Shown: piece by piece, positions 7,827 to 16,277 of the stretch
Layout: each line of letters starts with the position of its first letter
How positions within the stretch are numbered: the first letter of the stretch is position 1
From: Rothia amarae
Lineage (GTDB): Bacteria > Actinomycetota > Actinomycetes > Actinomycetales > Micrococcaceae
Reading direction: 5' to 3'
Assembly (NCBI RefSeq): GCF_014705945.2
Contig: NZ_CP061538.1
Coordinates: 124,001-188,000, forward strand
DNA: 64,000 bases
Notes under the pieces: model-generated
Database searches by the model: none
What the model was told of the DNA's origin: nothing
The model's input: the letters and a program-made list of their open reading frames with translations, nothing else
Translations under genes and position numbers: made by a program

Positions 7827-8537
7827 TTAGCTGACTGCCACAGGCAGTACCAGTTCCATCATTTCGGTGAAAGCGGTTTCGCGCTGTTCGGGGGTGGTGT
7901 CTGAACCCTTGAAGATATGGTCGGACACGGTGAAGACGCCCAGCGCTTCCGCACCAGCGGCAGCGGCGGTGGCGTAGATGCCGGCGGTCTCCATCTCGAC
8001 GGCGAGAACACCCATGTCCGCCCACTTTTTGTTGTCTTCAGAATTGTGGTGGTAGAAGACATCCGAAGAAACCACGTTGCCCACATGCAGTTTAATGTTC
8101 TGTTTTTCGGCTTCTTTTGCCACGGCGTTCAAGAGCGACCACGATGCAGTGGGGGCGAAAGTGCCCGGTAGCTCGTACTGGCGCATGAAGTTCGAATCGG
8201 TGGAGGTTGCGGCAGCAATCACGATATCGAAAGTATCGAGGTTGGCGCTCAAGCCGCCACATGAACCAATGCGAATCAGGCGCTTTACACCAAAGACGTT
8301 GATGAGTTCCCATGCGTACAAGCTGGCAGAGGGAATACCCATGCCGGTACCCATGACCGATACCTGCTTGCCATTGAACTCGCCGGTGTAGCCGAGCATG
8401 TTGCGCACGCCGTTAAACTGCTGAACGTTCTTTAGATAGTTATCGGCAATGAATTTTGCGCGCAGGGGATCGCCGGGGAGCAACACGGTCTCTGCAATGG
8501 GAGCGTTGTCGGGCTTGATATGAGGGGTGTTTTTCAC
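7827..8537 (-). CDS. deoD: Purine-nucleoside phosphorylase, DeoD type
   Basis: The 236-residue protein matches the hexameric low-molecular-mass phosphorylases that split purine (deoxy)nucleosides with phosphate to free base and (deoxy)ribose-1-phosphate. Visible landmarks are LLPGDPLRAKFIA (phosphate-site Gly/Asp/Arg), IRIGSCGG (second phosphate Arg), AVEMETAGIYA (ribose-binding Glu-Met-Glu) and VSDHIFKG, which carries the catalytic Asp. Length is normal for the family. It belongs to a run of minus-strand metabolic genes but has its own terminator downstream. Confidence 0.95.
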   Translation of the reverse strand: MKNTPHIKPDNAPIAETVLLPGDPLRAKFIADNYLKNVQQFNGVRNMLGYTGEFNGKQVSVMGTGMGIPSASLYAWELINVFGVKRLIRIGSCGGLSANLDTFDIVIAAATSTDSNFMRQYELPGTFAPTASWSLLNAVAKEAEKQNIKLHVGNVVSSDVFYHHNSEDNKKWADMGVLAVEMETAGIYATAAAAGAEALGVFTVSDHIFKGSDTTPEQRETAFTEMMELVLPVAVS

Positions 8538-8604
8538 GTGAATTTTCCTTGCGAAGATTTAGAGGGAATTGCTGAGTGGACTATAGAGCCTGTAAAGCCA
8601 TGTC

Positions 8605-9354
8605 TTAGATGAGTAGCTTGCCCAGTCCGGCGTCGTTAAATGCCTGGAGTGCGTTCTCGAAAGAGTCAGAGAAGTGTTCCCACGAGTCTGCGTGTGCAAT
8701 AACCACGTGGGAAGGCTTCAAGATTTTTGCAGCCTCTACCGCGCCTGCGCCGTCCAAGGTGAGGGGAGCGCCGTCAAAGAAGGGGCTACGAGCCGCACCG
8801 GCAAAAATGACGGCGGTGTCAATATCAGAGGTACGCTCAGCGATTTCTTCAACTACCTTCAAGGAGGCGTTATCGCCGGAAATGTAGATAGTCGGCTCGC
8901 CCTCGGCAGTCAGCAAGAAGCCGATGACCTGACCGATAATTTCCTCGGTGTCGTCGCCATCTGGGCCATGGAGAGCGGGCAACGCGGTGACGGTGACCTT
9001 TGTGCCCTGAGTGCTGGTGATTTCATACTCTTCCCAGGGTGAAAGGCCGTGGGCGTTTCCGCCTAGACGTTTTTCACCATCGCGGGTAGTGAGGGTGAGC
9101 GGAACCTGTGAGAGAAGTTCGCGCCCCTTGTTATCCAGGTTATCGGGGTGGTGATCGTGGGAAAGCAGGACGGCGTCGAGGGGTAGAACGCTTTCTGCCT
9201 CTACCGGAGCCCCTGTGGTTTTGCGCAGGCTCGCTCCGCCGCCGAGATCGTAGGTGGTTTCAGGGTCGAAAGTGGGGTCGGTGAGCAAGTGCAAACCGGC
9301 ATATTCAATCTCAACGGTCGGCCCGGAAATAACTTTAATGGTTGGCTGAGGCAT
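8605..9354 (-). CDS. MBL-fold metallo-hydrolase (UlaG-like)
   Basis: A 249-residue single-domain protein with the metallo-beta-lactamase-fold signature LLSHDHHPDNLD (H-x-H-x-D/N type zinc site). There is a second metal ligand region around ALHGPDGDD, ISGDNASL as the Asp of the binuclear site, and HVVIAHADSWEHF near the end as the last His. This layout resembles UlaG-like and other stand-alone MBL hydrolases rather than true beta-lactamases, and no signal peptide is present. The substrate cannot be told. It ends about 70 bp before deoD on the same strand, with a weak gap between, so co-transcription is possible. Confidence 0.85.
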   Translation of the reverse strand: MPQPTIKVISGPTVEIEYAGLHLLTDPTFDPETTYDLGGGASLRKTTGAPVEAESVLPLDAVLLSHDHHPDNLDNKGRELLSQVPLTLTTRDGEKRLGGNAHGLSPWEEYEITSTQGTKVTVTALPALHGPDGDDTEEIIGQVIGFLLTAEGEPTIYISGDNASLKVVEEIAERTSDIDTAVIFAGAARSPFFDGAPLTLDGAGAVEAAKILKPSHVVIAHADSWEHFSDSFENALQAFNDAGLGKLLI

Positions 9355-9396
9355 AGTTTCCTTTCAAGAAAAGTTTTCTTTCCCAAGCCTATCGAA

Positions 9397-10026
9397 CTAC
9401 TTCGTTATCAAGCCCAACCGGGTGAAGGCATGTGCTAGACCGTGCTCATCGACGTCGTCGGTGACGAAATCTGCCGCCGCTTTTGCCTCCTCTCCTGCGT
9501 TGCCCATAGCAACTCCCACCCGAGCGAATTCGAACATAGGAATATCGTCTTTGGCATCTCCCAACGCGACGGTGTGCTCGGCGGAGATTCCTGCATGCTC
9601 AACCAGCACTTGCATGGCGGCGGCGTTTTCCTCGCCTTTTCCCGCACTGTACTGGCGGATGACCGGCTCACCGGCGGTCTCAAAATGCTCGCTGGAAAAG
9701 AGGCCGTTGTTGCTTTCGAGGAAGAAATCTAGCCCTCTTTCATGGAGCCAGTCCACGATGGCGTGCGCTTCGATCTCGGGTATGAGCTGGTGTAGGAGAA
9801 CTTTTTCGTTCAGCTCGACATAGCTTCCGTTGCCGTCGATGAGACCATCTACCCCAAATTCCCAGAGTTCGGGGTAGATTCCGGCACGAAACCGCCCGGT
9901 GCATAAGACGACGACGTGCCCGGCTTTACGAGCCGCGCGCACGGCGTCCCCGGCGGAGGGCGGCACTTCGCCATTGTAATTACACAAAGTTCCATCGATG
10001 TCGAGAAAAACTGCTGTGCGTTCCAT
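9397..10026 (-). CDS. Cof-type HAD phosphatase, compact form
   Basis: Motif I is FLDIDGTLCNY, motif II is VVLCTGR, and motif IV is VALGDAKDDIPMFEFA followed by VAMGNAGEEAKAAADFVT, the C-terminal signature of Cof/Cof2 phosphatases. At 209 residues it is 50-60 shorter than usual, and the missing part falls in the cap domain that normally sets substrate choice (after GKGEENAAAMQVL). Substrate range may therefore be broad or different. It is probably a cytoplasmic sugar- or nucleotide-phosphate phosphatase. It sits upstream of the MBL-fold gene on the same strand, 42 bp away. Confidence 0.85.
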   Translation of the reverse strand: MERTAVFLDIDGTLCNYNGEVPPSAGDAVRAARKAGHVVVLCTGRFRAGIYPELWEFGVDGLIDGNGSYVELNEKVLLHQLIPEIEAHAIVDWLHERGLDFFLESNNGLFSSEHFETAGEPVIRQYSAGKGEENAAAMQVLVEHAGISAEHTVALGDAKDDIPMFEFARVGVAMGNAGEEAKAAADFVTDDVDEHGLAHAFTRLGLITK

Positions 10027-10118
10027 GGTGTCCCTTCCCCTGATGGTGGTCTCGTTTTTACAGTACTCACTTCAGAGTGGGGAGGGGAAAGTCTAGTTTG
10101 TAGGTGGTGACGCGAGAT

Positions 10119-10150
10119 ATAATTAGGTAAATAATATATAACCTAATTAT
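10119..10150. promoter_or_regulatory. Operator-like inverted repeat before the cupin gene
   Basis: Perfect ten-base arms ATAATTAGGT and ACCTAATTAT are separated by 12 AT-only bases, ending 20 bp before the cupin start. The position over a very AT-rich stretch suggests it covers the promoter. The TTAGGT/ACCTAA half-sites resemble those of DtxR/IdeR boxes, but the spacing is five bases longer than in that consensus, so the regulator is undetermined. Confidence 0.55.
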
Positions 10151-10169
10151 TTAGTGAATGGAGCATCCC

Positions 10170-10505
10170 ATGAGTAGCACCCCGATGAGCGAATCCCAGG
10201 TTGCCGCTGGCGTTTTTGAAGAATTGCCACTTGAACAGGAGGCAACTAAATCGCAGGTGGTTTTCAATAACGAAAAAATTCGCCAGGTTTCTTTCGCGAT
10301 GGACACCAATCAGGTGCTCACAGAACATTCTGCCCCGCGCGCAGTTATCGTCAATATCCTGCAGGGCAAGATTGAATTTACGGTAGGCGGGACTGCGAAT
10401 GTGGTGGTCCCTGGCGACGTCATTTATCTAGCCCCCAATGACCGTCATGCAGTAAAGGCGTTGGAACCTTCCCGTTTTTCGCTGACCCTGGTCGACGTGG
10501 CATAA
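10170..10505 (+). CDS. Small cupin-domain protein
   Basis: From the ATG at 10170 (GGAG seven bases upstream; the ATG at 10158 lies on the ribosome site itself) the product has 111 residues. It is one cupin barrel: the HSAPRAVIVNILQGKIEFTV segment fits cupin motif 1 loosely, and VVPGDVIYLAPNDRHAVKAL is motif 2 with its His. Motif 1 here lacks the usual His-His pair, so metal binding may be altered. The first 25 residues are polar. It is a single gene with a palindromic operator before it and a terminator after it. The ligand is unknown. Confidence 0.8.
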   Translation: MSSTPMSESQVAAGVFEELPLEQEATKSQVVFNNEKIRQVSFAMDTNQVLTEHSAPRAVIVNILQGKIEFTVGGTANVVVPGDVIYLAPNDRHAVKALEPSRFSLTLVDVA

Positions 10506-10552
10506 AGCTATGTTAGGGGGTAAAAATTTTTGCCTCAGATTTTAAATAACAC

Positions 10553-10587
10553 GTGCCCGGCACACTTTCACTAAGTGTGCCGGGCAC
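10553..10587 (+). terminator. Terminator after the cupin gene
   Basis: A perfect 15-base stem (GTGCCCGGCACACTT with its complement) with a five-base loop lies 48 bp after the stop. The following sequence is only weakly T-rich, so on the minus strand it could equally end the PfpI remnant at 10619. Confidence 0.75.
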
Positions 10588-10618
10588 CGGTTTAAATCTA
10601 TTTTTGGTGGTAAGAAAC

Positions 10619-10821
10619 CTAGCTCAACTTAGCGATAATTGCCTTGTTGAATGTCTCAAAGAACTGAACGGTGATAGAGCGAGCCTCGGGGTCGATGCGC
10701 AATGCATCGGCGTTGAGGGTGCCGCCGGGGAGGATGAGCGCATCACGCAGCGAGGTAAGCTCAATCTGCTCTACGCCCTGGCTAGCGAGAATGAGCACTT
10801 TTTGTTATTGAGATCTGCCAG
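10619..10821 (-). pseudogene. Decayed PfpI/DJ-1 family gene
   Basis: On the minus strand the pieces LADLNNKKV, LILASQGVEQIELTSLRDA, LILPGGTLNADALRIDPEA and TFNKAIIAKLS line up in order with PfpI-type stress proteins. Three lesions are visible. The expected start codon is CTG (preceded by a well-placed AAGGAG), suggesting ATG changed to CTG. A base is missing after AACAAAAAG, shifting the frame. Two blocks are deleted, one between RDA and LILPGG (about 35 residues) and one after TFNKAII, which removes the catalytic cysteine. The result cannot make an active enzyme. A terminator follows directly (10553-10587). Confidence 0.8.
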
Positions 10822-10933
10822 TGAGTGCTCCTTAAGCCTAGTGATACTAAGAAAACTTACTTTTTTAACTTTAGTGGGTAGGGGAAAAGACGCAAGCTCT
10901 TTTATTACGGCTCACTCAGCGCATAATAAGTAT

Positions 10934-11446
10934 ATGAATTTCACTCTTCGCATTCCTGGTCCCCACGACGGCGCCGGGTTCGAGCGTGCCCGTCAGCTGA
11001 GCTGGCGAGCCGCCTACGAAGGCATCTTTGAAGAAAAGCTCTTTCGTGAGCGAGAAGAAAAGTTTGATGCCCGCGCCGAGTCATTTGGCGAATGGTTCGC
11101 CGGGCTCGATTCCAACGGCTGCGATGTTGAAGCGGGAACCGGTGCCCGCCGTTGCGCCCGCATTGCCGTCGATGAAAAGGGTGAGATTCTAGGAACTGTC
11201 AGCACGCGGCAAGTCCCCGGTGAAACTCTTGACTTGCAGTCCCTCTATATTGTTCCCCAAGCGTTCGGCACCGGAATGGGGGAAGCTCTCATGCGCGCCG
11301 TCCTGCCAGAGGGTGAACCGGTCACGGTGGAGGTGCTCGCTACCAATGGGCGCGCCGTTGCTTTCTACCGTAAACACGGTTTCAGAGACACCGGCAAAAC
11401 CTCAACCTTTGCAGGGTACAAAACGATGATTTTGCAGCGGGGCTAG
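10934..11446 (+). CDS. GNAT family N-acetyltransferase
   Basis: From the ATG at 10934 the product has 170 residues; the frame is open further upstream, but that part overlaps the decayed PfpI gene on the other strand. The GNAT fold shows in EILGTVSTRQVPG (beta 4), LDLQSLYIVPQAFGTGMGEALM (acetyl-CoA pyrophosphate loop, here FGTGMG) and VEVLATNGRAVAFYRKHGFRDTG (motif B). No strong Shine-Dalgarno precedes it, so it may be leaderless or weakly translated. The substrate (amine, antibiotic or protein N-terminus) is not predictable. Confidence 0.85.
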   Translation: MNFTLRIPGPHDGAGFERARQLSWRAAYEGIFEEKLFREREEKFDARAESFGEWFAGLDSNGCDVEAGTGARRCARIAVDEKGEILGTVSTRQVPGETLDLQSLYIVPQAFGTGMGEALMRAVLPEGEPVTVEVLATNGRAVAFYRKHGFRDTGKTSTFAGYKTMILQRG

Positions 11447-11680
11447 CAGGCAAACAGACCTGACCCACCCCAAACATACGGGAACGTTCCGAAAAATACT
11501 GCAAAGTACCTAATACAGAAATCACAGGTGCCTCAAGGGCGTGAAAAGAAGACCCCGTGAAAAACTAGATAAGTATTTCTCTCTGACTTCTCCCATGCGG
11601 TTTCTAGCAGGTGTATATTAAATCGGTGATATTTTTGCCGGTCGCCAGACCTCAACATTTTCCGCTTGAGGGCTAAAGAT

Positions 11681-13012
11681 ATGTCCTTCAAAAAGGTAAA
11701 TCCGCAACGAAGCGTTCTAATAGGCTTTGTCAGCGCCATACTTGTTGGCACTTCACTGCTCTTTCTGCCTGCTGCTCACCAGGATCCCGCTAACAACAAG
11801 GTAATAGATGATTTATTTACCGCCGTCTCAGCCACCTGCGTTACAGGACTCACTACCGTAGATACTGCTACGCATTGGACTTTTCTGGGTCAAATTATCA
11901 TCCTGGCTCTGATTCAAATGGGTGGATTAGGATTTATGACTCTCTCTACCGCCATCGGAGCTTTTGTCCTTCGAAAAATTTCGCTGAACAACAGGCTCAA
12001 AGCCTCGGCTGAAGTTCGTGGACAAGGCCTCTTCGATCTTAGACGCATGGTTCTCGCCGTTATCCGCATCGCTCTGCTCATCGAATTTATAGGATTTTTA
12101 TTTCTTTTCTCACGATTTTTCTTCGGTTACAAACTTAGTTTTACTGAATCGCTATGGAAGGGAATCTTCCATTCTGTTTCAGCCTTCAATAACGCCGGTT
12201 TTGCCCTTTATTCAGATAACCTCATAAGTTTTTACCATGACCCATGGGTTCTCCTACCTCTATCTTTTCTTACGGTTTTAGGAGGCCTGGGTTTCCCCGT
12301 ATTTATGCAACTGAGAAAAGCGGGAGCACATATCCGGCTGTGGAATATGGGTACCAAACTTGTTCTTCTGGGAACTCCTATTCTCTTATTTTTGGGAACA
12401 GCGGTAATTGCAGTTTTAGAGTGGAATAATCCTGGTTCCTTAGGGACGATGAATAGCGCTGAAAAGATTCTCAACAGCTTTGCCCAATCTGCTTTTACGC
12501 GTACCTCGGGATTCAATAACCTAGATATTTCCACCTTCCACCCCTCAACTCTTCTGTTTATGGATGTTTTGATGTTTATCGGTGGTGGCCCAGCAGGTAC
12601 TGCCGGCGGTATAAAAATTACTACTTTTGGTGTGCTTCTGTTTGTAGCTATCACTGAGATACGGGGTGAAGGCGCAGTTAATATTCTGGGCAAGCGTCTG
12701 GCGCGTTCTGTACACCGCGAAGCAATCACCGTGGTTCTCCTCAGTACCGCACTCATATTTGTTGCCGTTTTCGCTCTGCAACTTCTTACAGCATTCACCA
12801 CCGATCAGATACTTTTCGAAGTCGTTTCTGGCTTCGCCACCGTAGGGCTAACCACGGGTATCACCTTCGAAATGCCCCTAGTAGGAAAAATCATTCTTAT
12901 CATTTTGATGATTTGCGGACGCATCGGGCCCGTTACCGCTGCGGCTGCACTTGTCTATCGACGTCGTCCAGCTCTGTACGAGTTGCCCAAAGAAAGGCCT
13001 CTCATTGGTTAG
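11681..13012 (+). CDS. ktrB: Potassium uptake channel subunit KtrB/TrkH family
   Basis: The 443-residue protein from the ATG at 11681 (GAGGG eight bases before) is a membrane K+ translocator of four fused M1-P-M2 units. The four pore-loop Gly segments are all present: ATCVTGLTTVDT, HSVSAFNNAGFAL, TRTSGFNNLD and SGFATVGLTTGIT. The last transmembrane block contains GGGPAGTAGGIK, as in KtrB. It is followed with an eight-base overlap by the RCK-domain subunit. Length is typical of KtrB (about 450) rather than TrkH (about 480). It moves K+ with Na+ under control of the ring-forming partner. Confidence 0.93.
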   Translation: MSFKKVNPQRSVLIGFVSAILVGTSLLFLPAAHQDPANNKVIDDLFTAVSATCVTGLTTVDTATHWTFLGQIIILALIQMGGLGFMTLSTAIGAFVLRKISLNNRLKASAEVRGQGLFDLRRMVLAVIRIALLIEFIGFLFLFSRFFFGYKLSFTESLWKGIFHSVSAFNNAGFALYSDNLISFYHDPWVLLPLSFLTVLGGLGFPVFMQLRKAGAHIRLWNMGTKLVLLGTPILLFLGTAVIAVLEWNNPGSLGTMNSAEKILNSFAQSAFTRTSGFNNLDISTFHPSTLLFMDVLMFIGGGPAGTAGGIKITTFGVLLFVAITEIRGEGAVNILGKRLARSVHREAITVVLLSTALIFVAVFALQLLTAFTTDQILFEVVSGFATVGLTTGITFEMPLVGKIILIILMICGRIGPVTAAAALVYRRRPALYELPKERPLIG

Positions 13013-13706
13013 AAAGAAAAAGCTGTCGTTATTTGATTCAGATAATGTCTCTGAAGGTAGTTCAGTAGCGGTTATTGGCCTAGGACGTTTTGGGCAATCG
13101 GTTGCTCTGGAGCTGATGGCGAATGGTTCTGAGGTTTTAGGGATTGATGACCGTGAGGAAATCGTGCAATCTCTTAACAACAAGCTGACCCATGTAGTTC
13201 GCGCGAATGCGACGCATCCTGATGTTTTGGATCAGCTTGGGATCACTGATTTCGATCGTGTGGTTGTTGCGATAGGTACTCACCTCGAATCCAGTATTTT
13301 GGTGACCTCATATCTGCTGAGAGCCGGAGTAGAAAATATTTGGGCTAAAGCAGTATCTGACCAGCACGGTGTCATTTTGCAACAGCTGGGTGTGCGAAAT
13401 GTGGTTTTTCCGGAAAAAGACATGGGAAAGCGGGTAGCTCATCTTTTGCAGGGAGATCTGAAAGAGTTTATTCAGATTGACACTAATTATGCTCTGGCTA
13501 TGGCTTCTGCGACTGAAAAACTTTCGGGCGTAAACCTGAATCCGCATGAACTTTATAAGAAATATGGGGTAGCTATTAATTCTTATCGTGATTCCTCAGG
13601 TCAGTGGAATCATGATCTAGAAAACCTCCACCTTACCCCGGGGAACGTAGTGATTCTCGGGGGAGACCCTCAAGCCATTGAAAGATTCGCCAGTAAGTTC
13701 CTCTGA
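13005..13706 (+). CDS. ktrA: Potassium uptake regulatory subunit KtrA (RCK/TrkA domains)
   Basis: From a TTG at 13005, with GAAAGG before it and overlapping the end of ktrB by eight bases, the product has about 233 residues. A TTG at 12951 would add 18 residues but lacks a ribosome site. The RCK-N domain shows the Rossmann motif VAVIGLGRFGQSVALEL and an acidic nucleotide-ribose ligand in LGIDDREE. The RCK-C domain follows from about residue 145. The protein forms the cytosolic octameric ring that gates KtrB in response to ATP/ADP and possibly c-di-AMP. A strong terminator ends the pair at 13757-13810. Confidence 0.92.
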   Translation: MVRKKKLSLFDSDNVSEGSSVAVIGLGRFGQSVALELMANGSEVLGIDDREEIVQSLNNKLTHVVRANATHPDVLDQLGITDFDRVVVAIGTHLESSILVTSYLLRAGVENIWAKAVSDQHGVILQQLGVRNVVFPEKDMGKRVAHLLQGDLKEFIQIDTNYALAMASATEKLSGVNLNPHELYKKYGVAINSYRDSSGQWNHDLENLHLTPGNVVILGGDPQAIERFASKFL

Positions 13707-13756
13707 CCTTCGTGAGAAGAAAGTCTTAAGTTTCACTCTCTTTTGAAGTCATTGAA

Positions 13757-13810
13757 AGCCGAACTTCCCGAGAATATAGCAAACAAGAATATATCTCGGG
13801 AAGTTCGGCT
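13757..13810. terminator. Terminator between ktrA and the convergent ArsD-like gene
   Basis: The stem arms 13757-13773 and 13794-13810 (AGCCGAACTTCCCGAGA with its complement) pair perfectly, with an AT-rich extension towards the loop. It lies 50 bp after ktrA and 40 bp beyond the convergent gene at 13851, so it may serve both. Confidence 0.85.
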
Positions 13811-13850
13811 ACTTTTCAAAGTCAGTTACTCTCGCTGGAGAATTCGGTAG

Positions 13851-14453
13851 CTACTGGCAACCGCAGCCGCCGCAACCGCACCCGCCAGATGTTGCATCGT
13901 CCTTGGTCGTTACAGCAGAGGTGCCGGGCGTAGGGAGGCCATCGCCAAAATCGCCAGACATCAGATTGCGTCGAGCGCCAATTTCGGGGCCACCCGCAGG
14001 TTTCTCCGTTACGCCTGCCAGGGTTGCGGCGAATCCTGCCGGTTCCATGGACGGCGCGGTGGGTGGCATCTCAGCGCCACCGGTTCCGCACGCTGCAGCT
14101 GCCGCCGAAATCTTCTTAGGTTTGACACTACGCGCTTTGGAGAAGCGCTTCATCTGCTCTTCATCGGGGTAGTTGTAAGAAACTTTCACTTCACCATCTG
14201 CCAGCAAAATTGGCAGCACGTCCCTCCCAGAAATCTCAATCTGATCGGCAACCGGCACGCAGTCTTCGAACGCTGAGGGGTAAGAGTCAGTGGAGTAAAC
14301 AGCTATGTCAAACCCTGAATCCAAGAGATGTTGCGCGGTTGCAAGAAACTGGGTGCGCTCAGAATCGTCTGGGTCATTTTCATTCTCGCCGGGGCCTGGA
14401 ATAAAGATTTCCAGCTCTGCCCACTCGGTGTTTTCGGGTTCTTTGGCTTTCAC
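13851..14453 (-). CDS. ArsD-like protein with Cys-rich C-terminal tail
   Basis: The 200-residue protein has a thioredoxin-like region at residues about 12-108. The layout FLATAQHLLDSGFDIAVYSTDSYP then GRDVLPILLADGEV then YPDEEQMKRFS parallels ArsD, the arsenic metallochaperone and weak repressor (LPLLLVDGEV...YP...L..W). The Cys pair normally near the ArsD N-terminus is absent (IFIPGPGEN instead). An Ala/Pro/Gly-rich linker leads to a tail of the form GGCGCGGCGCQ, with four Cys in seven residues, plausibly the metal site. No arsA or arsB is nearby, so a role in arsenic handling is uncertain; general metal binding is safer. It overlaps no gene and is followed by the ktrA-side terminator. Confidence 0.5.
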   Translation of the reverse strand: MKAKEPENTEWAELEIFIPGPGENENDPDDSERTQFLATAQHLLDSGFDIAVYSTDSYPSAFEDCVPVADQIEISGRDVLPILLADGEVKVSYNYPDEEQMKRFSKARSVKPKKISAAAAACGTGGAEMPPTAPSMEPAGFAATLAGVTEKPAGGPEIGARRNLMSGDFGDGLPTPGTSAVTTKDDATSGGCGCGGCGCQ

Positions 14454-14599
14454 GATTACTCCTAGTTTTGCATCTTCTGCATTAGGGTCGGGCGTAACCC
14501 AGCAGTATGGCAGCGGTTCCCGCCTGGGGGCAGTCTCGTAGGTTTAACGCTGAACTCTCGTCCAATATTTCCACCCCTACAGAAACCGCCGTGAGCAAC

Positions 14600-16060
14600 T
14601 TAGCCCAGAAAGAATCTACGCAAGCCCTTCATAAAGTTATTTTCAGGCTCATTTTCAGTGGTAGGCGCCGCGTCTCGCTGGGGGTGCTGAGGGGTTTCCT
14701 GGCGAGCATCGGGCTCAACCGGGGCGAACGGGTCATCTTCTTCGGGTTGAGACGCATCTGCCGAGGAACCCTTCTGTCCATCTAGCTCTGCGTCGATGTG
14801 AGAGAAAATCGGTGATTTTTCTTCGTCTTGTCGCCCTAGAAGCGTGATGATTTGGGAGCGGTAATAGGACTCTTCCGAATGCTCTTCGTGAGGACTCGCG
14901 GCGGGCTGGTCGGGGGTGAAACCCTCGTTTTCATCGGCAGGGTTTTCATCGCCTCGGTTTTCAGTCGCTGTGGCGCCGATCTGCTCCGTGCCATTCGCGG
15001 TCTCTTGCTCTAGTGATTCATCAGTCGCCTGTTCCACTTCCTGAACCAGACCATGGTCGTGGTGAGCTGGCGACTCTTGGTCGAAAACCTCCGGCGCTGA
15101 GGCATTCTCTAGCACCGGCGCCGCTTCTGCGCTGGGCTCAAGAACCGAAGAAACGCTCTCCCAGCGAGGGCCTGTTTCTTCTTCCGCCGACTGGTTCTGT
15201 GCAACTCGCTCGGTAGCGCCCTGAATCCAATCGCCCGTCACAAACTGCGAGAGTGACCGTGCGACTATGTAGGGCGGCTCGGCGGTCATGGCTGAACGCG
15301 CAATAATCTGCCCGATGGCACCGGACGCGCCAGGAGCAAGATCAGCTGCGTAGAGAGTTTGCGCATCGTGGGCTAGCTCCACCCAGTACTTGTGGGCAAG
15401 CTTAGGTTGCACGACGTCGTTTGGGGTAGGCGCGGGAAGGCGCACGGCGGCATCAGCGAATAGCTCCCTGCCGAAATCCGCGGCGATATCTGATGAAAAA
15501 ATGTCGCCGTGTGGACCTTCTGCCACCTTGCCTTCGCGCACAGTGGAGCGGAAGAAGCGGATTTCAGGCAGGGTTTTGCCGTCCAGGCGAGTGACGGCGT
15601 CGTCAATATCGCGCACGCGGTAGCCGGTGGAATGTCCGTGGCTGAGCAGGGCCTTGCGGAGAGTCATGCCGTCATTGTGGGCGTAAGGGACTGCTGAGAG
15701 ATCTCCCGGGTTGCCTGGTTCCTGGATAAAGGGTTCGGTGTTTTCGGGGGCGGCGTCCCCGGTTGCATGCTCTTCCGATGTCGGTTCCACCTCCATGGTC
15801 TCTAAGCGGATGTCGCAGTTGGCAGGGAGTACCTTTGCCGCAATCAATTCATTGACTGCCACCATAAAATCTTGAACCAGTGCGGGGTCTGTAATATAAG
15901 CGCCGTCCGGGTGGGTCAGCGCTAAGTCACCCAACTCTCCTGAAGTAATCAGCGCATGAGCCTTGGCGGGGTTGCCGGAGGCGCGCGAATAGGCTTCTAG
16001 GATGTCGGTTAGTGTTTGTAGATTGGGTGTAAGGGAGCTCTCTAAACTCATACGTCCCAT
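14600..16060 (-). CDS. Large acidic protein of unknown function
   Basis: About 486 residues from the ATG at 16060; an ATG three codons further in (16051) is equally possible. Two compact-looking parts are visible, residues about 10-80 (helical, with NPAKAHALITSGELG) and about 130-280 (DGMTLRKALLSHGHSTGYRVRD and KYWVELAHDAQTLYAADLAPG). They are followed by about 180 residues very rich in Glu, Asp, Ala, Ser and Gln that look disordered. The chain ends NNFMKGLRRFFLG, a short basic amphipathic helix that could touch the membrane. I do not recognise the family. It lies upstream of the ArsD-like gene on the same strand with a 146-bp gap. Confidence 0.65.
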   Translation of the reverse strand: MGRMSLESSLTPNLQTLTDILEAYSRASGNPAKAHALITSGELGDLALTHPDGAYITDPALVQDFMVAVNELIAAKVLPANCDIRLETMEVEPTSEEHATGDAAPENTEPFIQEPGNPGDLSAVPYAHNDGMTLRKALLSHGHSTGYRVRDIDDAVTRLDGKTLPEIRFFRSTVREGKVAEGPHGDIFSSDIAADFGRELFADAAVRLPAPTPNDVVQPKLAHKYWVELAHDAQTLYAADLAPGASGAIGQIIARSAMTAEPPYIVARSLSQFVTGDWIQGATERVAQNQSAEEETGPRWESVSSVLEPSAEAAPVLENASAPEVFDQESPAHHDHGLVQEVEQATDESLEQETANGTEQIGATATENRGDENPADENEGFTPDQPAASPHEEHSEESYYRSQIITLLGRQDEEKSPIFSHIDAELDGQKGSSADASQPEEDDPFAPVEPDARQETPQHPQRDAAPTTENEPENNFMKGLRRFFLG

Positions 16061-16261
16061 AATCTCATAAAGCAATCTACTTTGTGGGAGCAGATGGAGC
16101 ACTTATGGGGTGACAAAATGGGAGAATCGCGGTGGAATGCGTTCCACCTGCGAGTACTTACTCTTTATGATGTAGACAACACTATTTTCGCCAAGTAACA
16201 GATGTTTCATCAGTGAGATGAAAGCAGGGGTGGCATGAAGAGCGACTCTCTGCGAGCCTTA

Positions 16262-16277
16262 TGTTTCACGTGAAACA
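16262..16277. promoter_or_regulatory. parS centromere site (ParB binding)
   Basis: TGTTTCACGTGAAACA is the exact 16-base ParB recognition palindrome known from most bacteria. Three further symmetric bases on each side (16259-16280) extend the palindrome. ParB loads here and spreads to organise origin segregation with ParA and SMC. It is intergenic, 60 bp before gabT. Such sites usually cluster around oriC, so the window is likely origin-proximal. Confidence 0.93.

Noticed and set aside
10119-10150. IdeR/DtxR iron box before the cupin gene
   Set aside because: Half-sites fit, but the spacing is five bases too long for the 19-bp consensus; kept only as an unassigned operator.
10553-10933. N-terminal extension of the acetyltransferase frame
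   Set aside because: The upstream part runs antisense to the decayed PfpI gene and through a terminator; the GNAT fold begins at 10934.
16204-16227. Second parS-like sequence (TGTTTCATCAGTGAGATGAAA)
   Set aside because: Only the outer bases resemble the site; the central ACGTGA core is absent.
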